64,000 nt of DNA from positions 124,001-188,000 of the forward strand of contig JAWLAZ010000002.1 of the NCBI GenBank assembly GCA_041395205.1, written 5' to 3'. Every line of letters begins with the position of its first letter. Position 1 is the first letter of the stretch. Below the pieces are notes generated by a model. It saw only the letters and a program-made list of their open reading frames with translations, had not been told where the DNA came from and searched no databases. The DNA comes from JAHEFU01 sp041395205. GTDB lineage: Bacteria; 4484-113; JAFGCY01. Below are positions 39,498-48,151 of the stretch, piece by piece. The position numbers and the translations under genes are program-made.

Positions 39498-40973
39498 ATG
39501 GATGTCAGATTAGCCATTGTGATACTGGCCGCCGGCAAGTCCACCCGCTTTCATTCGAAGAAGAGCAAGCTGCTGCATACCATCTGCGGCCAGACTGTGA
39601 TCGAATGGGTGCTGGATGCGGTCCTGCCCCTTGAACCACACCAGGTGATCCTGGTGCATGGACCGCACAATGAGGCGGAGCTGCATGATGCTCTGGGGGA
39701 CGACTACAGTGACGGTGAAATCACCGTGCCCCTGACCTATGCCCTGCAGCATCCGGCGCTCGGTACGGCCCATGCGCTGCTGCAGGCTGAGCCCGTGCTG
39801 GCTGAGGGAACCACCGATATCATCGTGCTGCCCGGGGATGCGCCGCTGATCGACGATGAGACCCTGCGCATGCTCTTCGAGGCCCGGGATGCCGCGGGTG
39901 CGGAACACAGCGTACTGACCGCGCTGATGGAGGATCCAACTGGCTATGGCCGGATCCTGCACGATGGAGATCCAGAAAACGGGATCATCGAGGCCATCGT
40001 TGAGGAAGCGGATGCCACGGAAGAGCAGCGCTACATCAATGAAGTGAACAGCGGGATGTACCTGTTCAGCGTACGGGTCTTCGAGCAGCTGCGCAAAGCG
40101 GCGGAGAGTATCGGCAAGAGCAGCGTGAAGGGTGAGTATTACCTGCCGGACATCGTGAAGATGGCCCCGACCGCTTCCTGCATGACCGAGGACTACGTCA
40201 GCATCAGCGGGATCAACGACCGTGAACAGCTCGCCTGGGCTGAGCAGGAAGTGCTGACCGCACTGCGCCGTTCCTGGATGCAGGCCGGCGTGACCTTCCG
40301 GATGCCGGAGACCGTCTACATGCACGCCGATGTCAAGCTCGACGAGGACGTGGAAATCGGCCCGAACTGCGTGCTGCTCAACGGCGCGGAGGTCGGGCGC
40401 GGAACCGTGATCGGCCCGGGCTGCGTGCTGGACAATGCCAACATCGGCGAGAACTGCACGCTCATGCACGTGCGCGCGCTGGACTGCGACGTGGATGACA
40501 ACGTCACGATCGGCCCGTATGTCAACCTGCGCCCGGGGACGCACCTGCAGGACAACGTCAAGGTCGGCAACTTCGTGGAGACCAAGAACGCCGTGATCGG
40601 CACCGGCAGCAAGCTGCCGCACCTGCAGTACGTCGGCGATGCCGAGCTCGGTGAGAATGTCAACATCGGCGCCGGCACGATCTTCTGCAACTACGACGGT
40701 GTCAACAAGCACCGCATCAGCATCGGCAACAACGTCTTCGTGGGCAGCAACAGCAGCCTGCAGGCTCCGCTCACGATCGGCGAGGGCGCCTACGTGGCGA
40801 TGGGCAGTGCGGTCACCAAGGACGTACCGCAGGATGCGCTGGCCGTGGGCCGCGCACGCCAGGAGAACAAGGAAGGCTACGCCGCCAGGCTGCGGGAGAA
40901 GGCCCAGCGCCTGAAGGAGCAGCGTGCCATGGAACGCGAGCGGGAGGCCGGCGAGGCTGGAGGCAAGTCATGA
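39498..40973 (+). CDS. glmU: Bifunctional N-acetylglucosamine-1-phosphate uridyltransferase / glucosamine-1-phosphate acetyltransferase
   Basis: This 491-aa enzyme makes UDP-GlcNAc, the shared precursor of peptidoglycan and lipid A. The N-terminal nucleotidyltransferase has ILAAGKSTRFHSKKSKLLHT (Arg17, Lys24) and VLPGDAPLI. The C-terminal left-handed beta-helix has hexapeptide repeats, including 'IGPNCVLLNGAEVGRGTVIG', 'VGNFVETKNAVIGTG', 'NIGAGTIFCNYDGVNKH' and 'VFVGSNSSLQAPLTIG'. A basic-acidic helical tail extends about 35 residues beyond E. coli GlmU. Start ATG 39498 gives the family N-terminus. Its stop overlaps the prs start (ATGA). Confidence 0.97.
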   Translation: MDVRLAIVILAAGKSTRFHSKKSKLLHTICGQTVIEWVLDAVLPLEPHQVILVHGPHNEAELHDALGDDYSDGEITVPLTYALQHPALGTAHALLQAEPVLAEGTTDIIVLPGDAPLIDDETLRMLFEARDAAGAEHSVLTALMEDPTGYGRILHDGDPENGIIEAIVEEADATEEQRYINEVNSGMYLFSVRVFEQLRKAAESIGKSSVKGEYYLPDIVKMAPTASCMTEDYVSISGINDREQLAWAEQEVLTALRRSWMQAGVTFRMPETVYMHADVKLDEDVEIGPNCVLLNGAEVGRGTVIGPGCVLDNANIGENCTLMHVRALDCDVDDNVTIGPYVNLRPGTHLQDNVKVGNFVETKNAVIGTGSKLPHLQYVGDAELGENVNIGAGTIFCNYDGVNKHRISIGNNVFVGSNSSLQAPLTIGEGAYVAMGSAVTKDVPQDALAVGRARQENKEGYAARLREKAQRLKEQRAMEREREAGEAGGKS

Positions 40974-41923
40974 GTTACACGCAGAGGCCGCTGCGCCTGA
41001 TCGCCGGCAATTCCAACCCCGAGCTCTGGGCTGAGATCAGCGAACGCCTCGGAGTGCCGCTGACATCCGCCACCGTCGAGAAGTTCAGCGACGGCGAGCT
41101 GAAGATCAAGGTCGAGGAAAGCATCCGCGAGGCGCACTGCTTCATCATGCAGAGCACCTGCGCGCCGGTGAATGACAACCTGATGGAGCTTCTGCTGCTG
41201 ATCGATGCCCTGAAGCGCGCCAGCGCCTACCGCATCGGCGTTGTCACCCCCTACTACGGCTATGCCCGCCAGGACAAGAAGCTCCAGCCGCGTGAGCCGA
41301 TCAGCGCGCGCGTCGTCGCCAACCTGATCGAGGGCACCGGAGCCAGCCGCGTGCTGGCGATGGACCTGCACTCCAACAGCATCCAGGGCTTCTTCAACTG
41401 CCCGGTGGACCACCTGAACGCCGCCAACGTGCTGTGCGACTACATCCGCAATGACGGCTGGGATGAAAGCGACGTGGTGATCGTCAGCCCGGATGTGGGT
41501 GGTGTGGAGCGTGCCAAGTTCGTGGCTGACCGCCTCGGCCTGCCGATCGCGATCATCGCCAAGCGCCGCCCGGAGGCCAATGTGGCTGAGGTGGTGGACG
41601 TCGTCGGTGACGTGAAGGGCAAGCGCGCGATCCTGTTTGATGACATCATCGACACCGCCGGCAGCATCACCGCCGGTGCGCACCGCCTGATGGAGGACGG
41701 GGCCAGCGCCGTACGGGTCTTCGCCACTCACGGGATCTTCAGCGGTTCCGCCGTGGAGCGGATCCTCGAGAGCCCGATTGACCTCGTGACGGTCTGCAAT
41801 ACCATCCCGCGCCGGGATGCGACCTCCGTGCACAAGATCCGCTACATCTCCGTGGCCCAGGTGCTGGCCGAGGCCATCCGCCGCAACCATGCCGGGATGA
41901 GCATTTCCAGCCTGTTCAACTAG
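40970..41923 (+). CDS. prs: Ribose-phosphate pyrophosphokinase
   Basis: This 317-aa enzyme makes PRPP from ribose-5-phosphate and ATP. Motifs: 'KFSDGELKIKVEESIR', the catalytic-loop region TPYYGYARQDKK, DLHSNSIQGFF (metal and ATP site), SPDVGGVERAKFVADRLGLP, and the PRPP loop FDDIIDTAGSI. Its ATG overlaps the glmU TGA by four bases, so the pair is translationally coupled; a glmU-prs pair is common in bacteria. Its TAG overlaps the stop of the convergent gene (CTAG). Confidence 0.98.
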   Translation: MSYTQRPLRLIAGNSNPELWAEISERLGVPLTSATVEKFSDGELKIKVEESIREAHCFIMQSTCAPVNDNLMELLLLIDALKRASAYRIGVVTPYYGYARQDKKLQPREPISARVVANLIEGTGASRVLAMDLHSNSIQGFFNCPVDHLNAANVLCDYIRNDGWDESDVVIVSPDVGGVERAKFVADRLGLPIAIIAKRRPEANVAEVVDVVGDVKGKRAILFDDIIDTAGSITAGAHRLMEDGASAVRVFATHGIFSGSAVERILESPIDLVTVCNTIPRRDATSVHKIRYISVAQVLAEAIRRNHAGMSISSLFN

Positions 41924-42750
41924 CCGCGCTCGCGCTCGATTTCCGGTTCGGACTGGGACAGCTCGTAGAGCTGGTCTGCGAGCTGCAGCATGTACTCAAG
42001 GGATTGCGAGGCGGGCCAGCCGCCCTGCCCCAGCCCGTGGTATCCCAGATGCGCACCGATCAGCGATGAGGCCAGCGGCAGCAGCACCTCTGCGTCGCCT
42101 TCGCCGATGCTGATGATCCGCTCGAGTTCGCGATAGCTGTCGCAGTAGTAGGCCAGCCAGAGTGCGGCCTGCAGCGTGTCCAGGCTGCGGCCACTGAGCC
42201 TGAGCTGGGCCGGCTGCATGGTTTCGATGGCGCGCAGGCGCTCACCGAATTCCGGCATGCGCGGTTCGACGAACTCCAGGATCTCCTCGATCAGGCCATC
42301 GGTGCCGACCATCAGCAGGTGCGCCAGTGCCAGATTGAAGGCCACGCTGGCCATCTTGCATTCCTCATCGGCATGCGTCAGACCGCAGATCAGCCGGGCC
42401 TCGCCGATCAGGTGGATGTCATCGTGATAGCGCACCAGGCCTGCCGGCAGTGTTCTGAGCAGGGCCCGGTCATTGCAGCGCACCGCTTCCGGCAGGCGCA
42501 GCCGGGCATCCGCCGCCGCACGCTCGAAGGTATAGCCGCGGCCCAGCAGCAGCAGGGCTTCGCCGGTCATCGGATCAGTGGTCTCGGTGGCGGCCCGGAA
42601 CCAGCTCAGCAGGCGTTCGGTGAGGTCCTCCGCGCTGAAGCCCCGGTAATCGCGGTAGCTGCGGGCCACGCAGCTGAGCTGCCCGAGACCGCGCGCACCG
42701 GCCAGTGCGGCACCGGCCATCACGCCCCTGAACTGTTCCTGCAGCTCCAC
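41920..42750 (-). CDS. ADP-ribosylglycohydrolase-like protein lacking the metal-binding motifs
   Basis: This 276-aa helical protein follows the ADP-ribosylglycohydrolase layout. 'FRGVMAGAALAGA' stands where the family has 'RGxLxGxAxGDALG', 'CNDRALLRTLPAGLVRYHDD' stands for 'GNGALMRVAPLAL', 'GLTHADEECKMASVAFNLAL' is the conserved TH segment, and 'IGEGDAEVLLPLASSLIGAHLGYHGL' replaces 'GGDTDTIAAIAGALAGAYYG'. The acidic residues that bind the two Mg ions (GD, TDD, DTD) are missing, so it is probably a pseudoenzyme. The start may be GTG 42750 or ATG 42780. It is divergent from ribE. Confidence 0.65.
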   Translation of the reverse strand: MELQEQFRGVMAGAALAGARGLGQLSCVARSYRDYRGFSAEDLTERLLSWFRAATETTDPMTGEALLLLGRGYTFERAAADARLRLPEAVRCNDRALLRTLPAGLVRYHDDIHLIGEARLICGLTHADEECKMASVAFNLALAHLLMVGTDGLIEEILEFVEPRMPEFGERLRAIETMQPAQLRLSGRSLDTLQAALWLAYYCDSYRELERIISIGEGDAEVLLPLASSLIGAHLGYHGLGQGGWPASQSLEYMLQLADQLYELSQSEPEIERERG

Positions 42751-42792
42751 GGCTCTCAATTTAACACAGTGGATGAGCATCACTGCGCTTGC

Positions 42793-42818
42793 AGATAAAT
42801 ATCTACAGATGTTTAGAT
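42793..42818. promoter_or_regulatory. Two tandem 12-bp palindrome-like sites upstream of ribE
   Basis: AGATAAATATCT (42793-42804) and AGATGTTTAGAT (42807-42818) are spaced 14 bp apart between divergent genes. This is AT-rich in a GC-rich genome and looks like an operator pair. No FMN riboswitch is seen here. Confidence 0.5.
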
Positions 42819-42838
42819 AAAAGCCCCTGAGCCACAGG

Positions 42839-42844
42839 TACAAT
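42839..42844 (+). promoter_or_regulatory. -10 element TACAAT, six bases before ribE ATG
   Basis: TACAAT plus ATCGCG plus ATG at 42851 predicts a leaderless ribE-ribBA mRNA. It also rules out a long riboswitch leader from this promoter. Confidence 0.55.
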
Positions 42845-42850
42845 ATCGCG

Positions 42851-43453
42851 ATGTTCACTGGACTGATCCGCCAGAACGGCATTCTGCGGGAACGCAGCGG
42901 CAAGACCATCCGCATCGACTGCGACATGGCCAGGCTGCAGCCCGCCCACGGAGACAGCGTGGCGGTGAATGGCGCCTGCCTGACCGTGGTACGCATGCAT
43001 GAAGACGGGTTCGGTGCCGATCTACTGGATGAGACCCTGGAACTCACCACGCTTGGCCGTCTGGCAGCCGGCAGCCGCCTCAACCTGGAACCGGCCCTGC
43101 GCTTCGGGGACAGCCTCGGCGGACATCTGCTCAGCGGGCATGTCGAGGGCATAGGCCAGGTAGTGCGGAAAGTCAGCAGAAACGGTGGAGACTGTGAGCT
43201 TAGTGTGTCCATCCCCCCTGCATTGAACATCTATGCGATCCACAAGGGTAGTATTGCCATCGACGGGGTCAGCCTGACGATCCACGAGCTGGAAGACCAT
43301 GCCGTGGTACTGGAGCTGATCCCGGAAACCCTGGCTGCCACGAATCTCGGCGGCCTGCGCGAGGGGGACCATGTCAACCTCGAGATGGACATGATGGTGA
43401 AGACGGTGCAGCACAGCGTGGAACGGATCCTCGCTGCGATGAACAAGGACTGA
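42851..43453 (+). CDS. ribE: Riboflavin synthase alpha chain
   Basis: This 200-aa enzyme converts two 6,7-dimethyl-8-ribityllumazines into riboflavin. It begins with the invariant MFTGLI and consists of two lumazine-binding barrels. The first has 'DSVAVNGACLTVV' and 'GGHLLSGHVEGIG'; the second has 'GSIAIDGVSLTIH'. The C-terminal trimerisation helix is MDMMVKTVQHSVERILAAM. Start ATG 42851 is six bases after TACAAT. ribBA follows by 3 bp. ribD and ribH are absent here. Confidence 0.97.
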   Translation: MFTGLIRQNGILRERSGKTIRIDCDMARLQPAHGDSVAVNGACLTVVRMHEDGFGADLLDETLELTTLGRLAAGSRLNLEPALRFGDSLGGHLLSGHVEGIGQVVRKVSRNGGDCELSVSIPPALNIYAIHKGSIAIDGVSLTIHELEDHAVVLELIPETLAATNLGGLREGDHVNLEMDMMVKTVQHSVERILAAMNKD

Positions 43454-43456
43454 AAC

Positions 43457-44773
43457 ATGAACGAAGCAAACGGGAAAATGAATGGTGTAGAGTGCAAGCC
43501 GGACTGGATGCTGCGCGTGGAGCGTGCCGCCCAGGCCATGGCCGCCGGACAGATGGTGATCCTCGCCGATGACCCCGACCGTGAGAATGAAGGGGACATC
43601 GTGATCGCCTGCCAGTTCTGTGAGGCAGAGCACATCAATTTCATGCGTGAGCATGCCCGGGGGATGATCTGCGCGCCGCTGACCGCCAAGCGGCTCGAGG
43701 AATTGCAGATCCCGATGATGGTGGATGACAACACCTCCACGCTCGGGACCGCGATGGCGGTGAGCGTGGATGCCCTCAAGGGGACGACGACCGGCATCAG
43801 TGCCTCGGACATGGCGCTGACGATCCGCCTGCTGGCGGACCCCGCCACCCGTCCGCATGACCTGCAGCGACCCGGACATGTGGTGCCGCTGCGTGCCAAG
43901 GAAGGCGGGGTGCTCGTGCGCCTCGGCCAGACCGAAGGCAGCATTGACCTGGCGCGCATCGCCGGGATCTACCCCGCCGCCGTGGTCTGCGAAATCTGCA
44001 ATGCGGACGGCACGATGGCCCGCCAGCCGGAGCTGGAGGAGATCAGCGAGCGCTTCGGCCTGCCGCTGGTGCATGTGCGTGATGTGCTGCGCTACCGCGA
44101 AGCCACAGAAAGCGGCAATGAGAAGCGTGACAACGGTTCACTGCGCCGCATCGAGCGCATCGATGATGCCAGCCTGCCGACGCGTTACGGTGAGTTCCGG
44201 ATCGTGGGCTACGAGGTCCCCGGCACAGATGAGCACCATGTCGCGCTCGTGATGGGCGAGGTCACCGACCATGAGAATGTGCTGTGCCGGATGCACAGTG
44301 AATGCCTGACCGGCGATGTCTTCCACAGTGCGCGCTGCGACTGCGGCGACCAGCTGGAGATCGCCTTGCAGGCCATCGCCGAGGAAGGCCGTGGCGTGCT
44401 GCTCTACCTGCGCCAGGAGGGCCGCGGAATCGGGCTGATCAACAAGATCCGCGCCTACAACCTGCAGGACCAGGGCATGGACACCTACGATGCCAATATC
44501 GCGCTCGGCCTGCCTGCCGACAAGCGTGAGTACTGGATGGGCAATGCGATGCTTGAGGACCTCGGCGTGAAGAGCATCCGCCTGATGACCAACAACCCGG
44601 CCAAGATCATCGGCCTCGAGAGCTTCCGCGTGCGCATCAGCGGCCGCGTGCCCGTGCCGGTCAAGGGTGAGGTCGGTCCGGAGCTGGCGCGTTACCTGCG
44701 TACGAAGGTCGAGCGGATGGACCACCGCCTCGATCTGGACTCCATCGAGGAACTGCGCAGCGACAAGGCCTGA
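43457..44773 (+). CDS. ribBA: Bifunctional 3,4-dihydroxy-2-butanone-4-phosphate synthase / GTP cyclohydrolase II
   Basis: This 438-aa bifunctional enzyme supplies both starting arms of riboflavin synthesis. The N-terminal DHBP synthase has DDPDRENEGD and 'TTTGISASDMALTIR'. The C-terminal GTP cyclohydrolase II has the zinc cysteines in RMHSECLTGDVFHSARCDCG and the catalytic stretch YLRQEGRGIGLINKI. The usual 'ADLRDYG' that reads the guanine side is PADKREYW here, a modest change. It lies 3 bp after ribE and should be cotranscribed. Confidence 0.96.
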   Translation: MNEANGKMNGVECKPDWMLRVERAAQAMAAGQMVILADDPDRENEGDIVIACQFCEAEHINFMREHARGMICAPLTAKRLEELQIPMMVDDNTSTLGTAMAVSVDALKGTTTGISASDMALTIRLLADPATRPHDLQRPGHVVPLRAKEGGVLVRLGQTEGSIDLARIAGIYPAAVVCEICNADGTMARQPELEEISERFGLPLVHVRDVLRYREATESGNEKRDNGSLRRIERIDDASLPTRYGEFRIVGYEVPGTDEHHVALVMGEVTDHENVLCRMHSECLTGDVFHSARCDCGDQLEIALQAIAEEGRGVLLYLRQEGRGIGLINKIRAYNLQDQGMDTYDANIALGLPADKREYWMGNAMLEDLGVKSIRLMTNNPAKIIGLESFRVRISGRVPVPVKGEVGPELARYLRTKVERMDHRLDLDSIEELRSDKA

Positions 44774-44782
44774 ATCCGGCAG

Positions 44783-44788
44783 TAGAAT
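44783..44788 (+). promoter_or_regulatory. -10 element TAGAAT, six bases before arsM ATG
   Basis: TAGAAT plus CTGCGC plus ATG at 44795. It is only about 10 bases after ribBA's stop, so arsM has its own promoter and a leaderless mRNA is predicted. Confidence 0.55.
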
Positions 44789-44794
44789 CTGCGC

Positions 44795-45595
44795 ATGGAT
44801 CAGACTGACCAGCACGTCCTGAAAGCGGCATACGACGCTGCGGCCACGACACAGGAAGATGCCTGCTGCGGCAGCGGTGGCTGCGCAGCCTGCGGCGATG
44901 GCCCGGCACAGCCCGCCGGCGGCATTGTCAATGAACCTTTCCAGGCAGCCGTGCCTGATAGCTATGGCCTGTCCTGTGGTGACCCGGTTGCACTGGCGGA
45001 GCTGGCTGAAGGTGAATCCGTGGTCAATCTCGGCAGCGGCAGCGGCCGGGATGTCTTCAGCGCAGCCAGGCTGGTTGGCAAGCGTGGCAAGGTGATCGGC
45101 GTTGACTTCTCAGCATCGATGCTGGAACTGGCCCGTGAGCGTGAGCAGGCCTTCCGCGAGGAAAGCGGGCTTGCCAACACGGAGTTTCGTGAGGGCAACA
45201 TCGCCGACCTGCCGCTGTTCAATGCCAGCGCGGATGCAGTGATTGCCAATTGCGTGATCAACCTCTGCCCGGACCGCATCGCGGTGTTCCGGGAAGCCCT
45301 GCGCGTGCTGCGCCCCGGTGGCCGGCTGGTGCTGAGCGATCTCGTGCTGGAGGATGATCCGGGCAAGGCGCAGCTGGCTGGCAACACTGATGCCAGCGCT
45401 GTCTATGCCACGGCGCTGAGCTGCGAAGCCTACATCGAGGCTGTCAGGGAGGCCGGCTTCGAGGATGTGCAGGTCCTGCGCCTGCAGCGCTATCGCGACG
45501 GCCAGGCCTGCGGGGACCCGGTCACATCCGGGATCCAGGAGCTGCTGCTGCGAAGCGCCGCCAGCCTGAGCCTCAGCGCGCGACGGCCCCTGTGA
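44795..45595 (+). CDS. arsM: Arsenite S-adenosylmethyltransferase
   Basis: This 266-aa protein matches ArsM, which methylates trivalent arsenic. The sequence YGLSCGDPVALAEL precedes the AdoMet motif VVNLGSGSGRDVFSAARLVG, then 'VIGVDFSASMLELARE' and 'ANCVINLCPDRIAVFREALR'. Cysteines that bind As(III) in ArsM are present in LSCGDP and ANCVINL, and there is a Cys-rich N-terminal motif (EDACCGSGGCAACG). No ArsR regulator or ArsB pump is adjacent. Its 3' end overlaps the convergent oxidase gene by 23 bp. Confidence 0.93.
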   Translation: MDQTDQHVLKAAYDAAATTQEDACCGSGGCAACGDGPAQPAGGIVNEPFQAAVPDSYGLSCGDPVALAELAEGESVVNLGSGSGRDVFSAARLVGKRGKVIGVDFSASMLELAREREQAFREESGLANTEFREGNIADLPLFNASADAVIANCVINLCPDRIAVFREALRVLRPGGRLVLSDLVLEDDPGKAQLAGNTDASAVYATALSCEAYIEAVREAGFEDVQVLRLQRYRDGQACGDPVTSGIQELLLRSAASLSLSARRPL

Positions 45596-46757
45596 AGCGC
45601 GACAGGCGGAACTGGCTGATGTCATGCTGGGTGCCGCCGTCCACCAGCAGCTGGCTGGCGATCTCCCCGATCACCGGTGCGAACTTGTAGCCATGCCCGC
45701 TGCAGCAGCTCAGCAGCAGCACGCGTTCAGTGGCGGGATGGCGGTCGATGATGAAGTGCTCATCCGGGGTATTTGTGTAGACGCAGGTCCAGCTCGCGCG
45801 GGCCTCGGGCAGCAGCCAGGGCAGCCACTTGCTGGCAACGCCGTGCAATTCGCGGACTTCGTTGTCACTGACCGCAGGGTAGTCATGCGGATCGCCGAGC
45901 TGCCCGCCGTGGTGGAAGGCCAGCTTGATGCCATTGCCGAAATCCGGGATGCCGTAGAGCATCGGCTCCGCGCCACGGTCGATCGCCAGCGCCGGGAAGA
46001 TCCCCGCGCCGTAGCCTGAGCCGTTGCGGCTGGAGAACTGCACCTGATACTGGCGCTCGGTCCGCAGCGGCAGGTCCAGTCCCGCCAGCCCGGCTGTCCA
46101 GGCTCCGGCGGCGATCACCAGCCGGTCCGCTTCGATCACTTCCTCAATTCCCACCGCCCGTGCAGTGATGCCATTGTCCGCAAGCTGCCAGCGGTCCAGC
46201 CCCGCGCCCGGACAGCAGGCTGCGCCGCTGTCCTCGCAGAGCTGCAGCAGCCGGCGCAGCACAGGCTCAACCTGCAGCACTCCGGCCAGCGGTTCGAGAA
46301 TGGCAATATGTCCCTCGGGAATGCTCAGCCCCGGCCAGAGCTGCATGGCTTCGGCGGCCTGCAGGACCTTGACGTGGATGCGGTACTGCTCGGCGGAAGC
46401 CAGCGCTCCACTGGCCAGCCGGCCGTCATCGCGGCCGATCACCAGCACGCCGGTGCGTGACAGCAGCGCGCCACCGCCGGCCTGGACGCGGGGTCCCTCC
46501 TCCAGGCTGAAGCTCGTGCCGGTCATCTCGCGCGACAGTTCCACCCAGAGATCATCCGCGCGCTTGAGCAACGGGACATAGAACGGAGCTTCGAAATAGG
46601 CGCGACGGTGTACGCGGGTCTGGCCGTGGGAGGAGCCATGCGCATGGGGCACTGGATGCGGATCGAGGCCGATCACCTTCAGACCTCGCCGGGCCAGCCA
46701 GTACGCGGTCATCAGGCCGTGGATGCCGAGGCCTGCGACTATCACGTCATAGCGCAT
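45573..46757 (-). CDS. Monomeric sarcosine oxidase / N-methyl amino acid oxidase
   Basis: This 394-aa flavoprotein has the N-terminal FAD dinucleotide motif VAGLGIHG, then 'HAHGSSHGQTRVHRRAYFE', the conserved start of MSOX/MTOX. The segment WTCVYTNTPDEHFIIDRHP contains the cysteine to which FAD is covalently attached in this family, and CCSGHGYKFAPVIGE completes the FAD site. It oxidises N-methyl amines to formaldehyde and H2O2; substrate uncertain. A minus-strand TATAAT and GAGGA precede ATG 46757. Its stop lies inside the end of arsM. Confidence 0.93.
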   Translation of the reverse strand: MRYDVIVAGLGIHGLMTAYWLARRGLKVIGLDPHPVPHAHGSSHGQTRVHRRAYFEAPFYVPLLKRADDLWVELSREMTGTSFSLEEGPRVQAGGGALLSRTGVLVIGRDDGRLASGALASAEQYRIHVKVLQAAEAMQLWPGLSIPEGHIAILEPLAGVLQVEPVLRRLLQLCEDSGAACCPGAGLDRWQLADNGITARAVGIEEVIEADRLVIAAGAWTAGLAGLDLPLRTERQYQVQFSSRNGSGYGAGIFPALAIDRGAEPMLYGIPDFGNGIKLAFHHGGQLGDPHDYPAVSDNEVRELHGVASKWLPWLLPEARASWTCVYTNTPDEHFIIDRHPATERVLLLSCCSGHGYKFAPVIGEIASQLLVDGGTQHDISQFRLSRFTGAVAR

Positions 46758-46784
46758 TCCTCATTATATGACCATGAATCAGAT

Positions 46785-47438
46785 TCAGTGCTGGCGCTTG
46801 AGCTCCCGGTAGATGCGGATGCTGTGGAAGTGCGGTATGGCCAGGATGCAGACAAGGATCACGATGAAGCTGCCAATAACTGAGTAGAGTGGCGGCGCAA
46901 AGGCCAGGGGCACGATCAGCGCGCCGGTGATCAGGAGCATCTTCCCGCCGAGGCGGTTGGTGCTCTGCCAGACCCGCATGTCGCTGAGCGTATAGCTGTT
47001 GCGGAAGCCACCCCAGCGGTTCTGGGGCATCAGGGGCACGATCACGCCGAGGGCTATGAACAGCCCGGCCAGGCTGAACATCACGAAGCGACCGACATCC
47101 ACGCCGACGCCCAGGGCATTGATGCCGATCATGTACTGGATCGCCAGCATGAAGGCTCCGGTGACCCAGGCTGTAGCCAGCATCATCCGCCCCGCCCTGG
47201 TCCGGCTGAGCAAGACGAACATGATCAGCAGCAGAGTGAAGATGATCGGAACGGCGAAGGCTCCTTCGAAGCGGCTGCCGAAGCGGTCGGGTGCCCCGCT
47301 CATGCCCCAGTGCACGGGGACCTGCTCAGGCATCTGCGAGTAGAACCAGCCGCCCACGGCCCAGCTCGCGATGAAGCAGAGCCCGGGCAGGATGTAATCC
47401 GTCAGTCTGACTGGTCCGGAGAGTAGCTGCTTGGCCAT
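46785..47438 (-). CDS. DUF1648/SdpI-family membrane protein
   Basis: This 217-aa protein has about six membrane helices. The N-terminal DUF1648 motif is SQMPEQVPVHWGMSGAPDRFG, and the C-terminal SdpI-type motif is FRNSYTLSDMRVWQSTNRLGG. SdpI in Bacillus protects against the SdpC toxin, but the toxin genes sdpABC and the repressor sdpR are not here, so a general role is more likely. Start ATG 47438 with GGGAG upstream; TATCAT near 47474 on the minus strand is a plausible -10. The oxidase gene follows by 27 bp. Confidence 0.88.
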   Translation of the reverse strand: MAKQLLSGPVRLTDYILPGLCFIASWAVGGWFYSQMPEQVPVHWGMSGAPDRFGSRFEGAFAVPIIFTLLLIMFVLLSRTRAGRMMLATAWVTGAFMLAIQYMIGINALGVGVDVGRFVMFSLAGLFIALGVIVPLMPQNRWGGFRNSYTLSDMRVWQSTNRLGGKMLLITGALIVPLAFAPPLYSVIGSFIVILVCILAIPHFHSIRIYRELKRQH

Positions 47439-47545
47439 GGAATGCTCCCTGTTCCTGACACGTGGTCACAGATGATACGCAGATCTTACCCGCCCGGATT
47501 CAGCCGGGCAGTTCAGATTGCGTCTGAGCAGGGTTCAATCCCGGT

Positions 47546-48097
47546 TCAGCTGCCGGCGGACTGCTCCTGGGCATGCAGGCCCGCAGCATAGAAGATCAGG
47601 TCATTCCACTGCGGCGGCTCAATCCCGTTGGCGCGCAGCAGGTGCACCACCCCGCCGAGATGCCAGTAGCAATGCGTCAGGGCATGCACGAAGGCTTCCT
47701 CGGGGGTGATGGTCCAGACACCGGCACTGCGGGTCTGGTACGGCACTTCCTCGCGGGCGGCCTCGGTGCTGAAGGAAGCTGCGGCACTGGCATGCACCTC
47801 CAGGCATTCGCGGGCGAAGGCGGTCAGCGCCTGCCAGTCATCCGCCGGAACCTGGCTGTCGTCAAAGGGTTCGCGGCCGAGCGTGCGCTCAGCATAGCGG
47901 CGCACGGGACTGAAGGCATGCACGAGCATATGCCCAGCAGTGGGCCACTTGGGGTTGCCGGTAGCCACCGCCAGCCAGTCAGCATTGTCCTGGGCAGCGG
48001 CCCATTCATCCCACTTGCCGAGCTGCCAGCTCAGCCAGCGGCGCAGGGTCTCCAGCGAAATGCCGGTCTGCGGACCTTCGTTGAATGCAATGCTCAT
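47546..48097 (-). CDS. DinB-superfamily four-helix metalloprotein
   Basis: This 183-aa protein fits the DinB/YfiT fold. One histidine lies in GHMLVHAFSPVRRYAE and two more in ALTHCYWHLGGVVHLLRANGI, giving the His triad that binds nickel or zinc in this family. The ending 'GIEPPQWNDLIFY' is typical. Members include thiol transferases for bacillithiol or mycothiol and proteins of unknown role. Start ATG 48097 with GGGGAG upstream. Confidence 0.82.
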   Translation of the reverse strand: MSIAFNEGPQTGISLETLRRWLSWQLGKWDEWAAAQDNADWLAVATGNPKWPTAGHMLVHAFSPVRRYAERTLGREPFDDSQVPADDWQALTAFARECLEVHASAAASFSTEAAREEVPYQTRSAGVWTITPEEAFVHALTHCYWHLGGVVHLLRANGIEPPQWNDLIFYAAGLHAQEQSAGS

Positions 48098-48151
48098 GTC
48101 AGTTCTCCCCGGGTCAGATGAGACTGATACCCCGGCTAAGCCTGCAGCATT

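Noticed and set aside
42781..42850. FMN riboswitch upstream of ribE
   Set aside because: The promoter lies six bases from the start codon, so no leader exists; the FMN-box sequences are absent.
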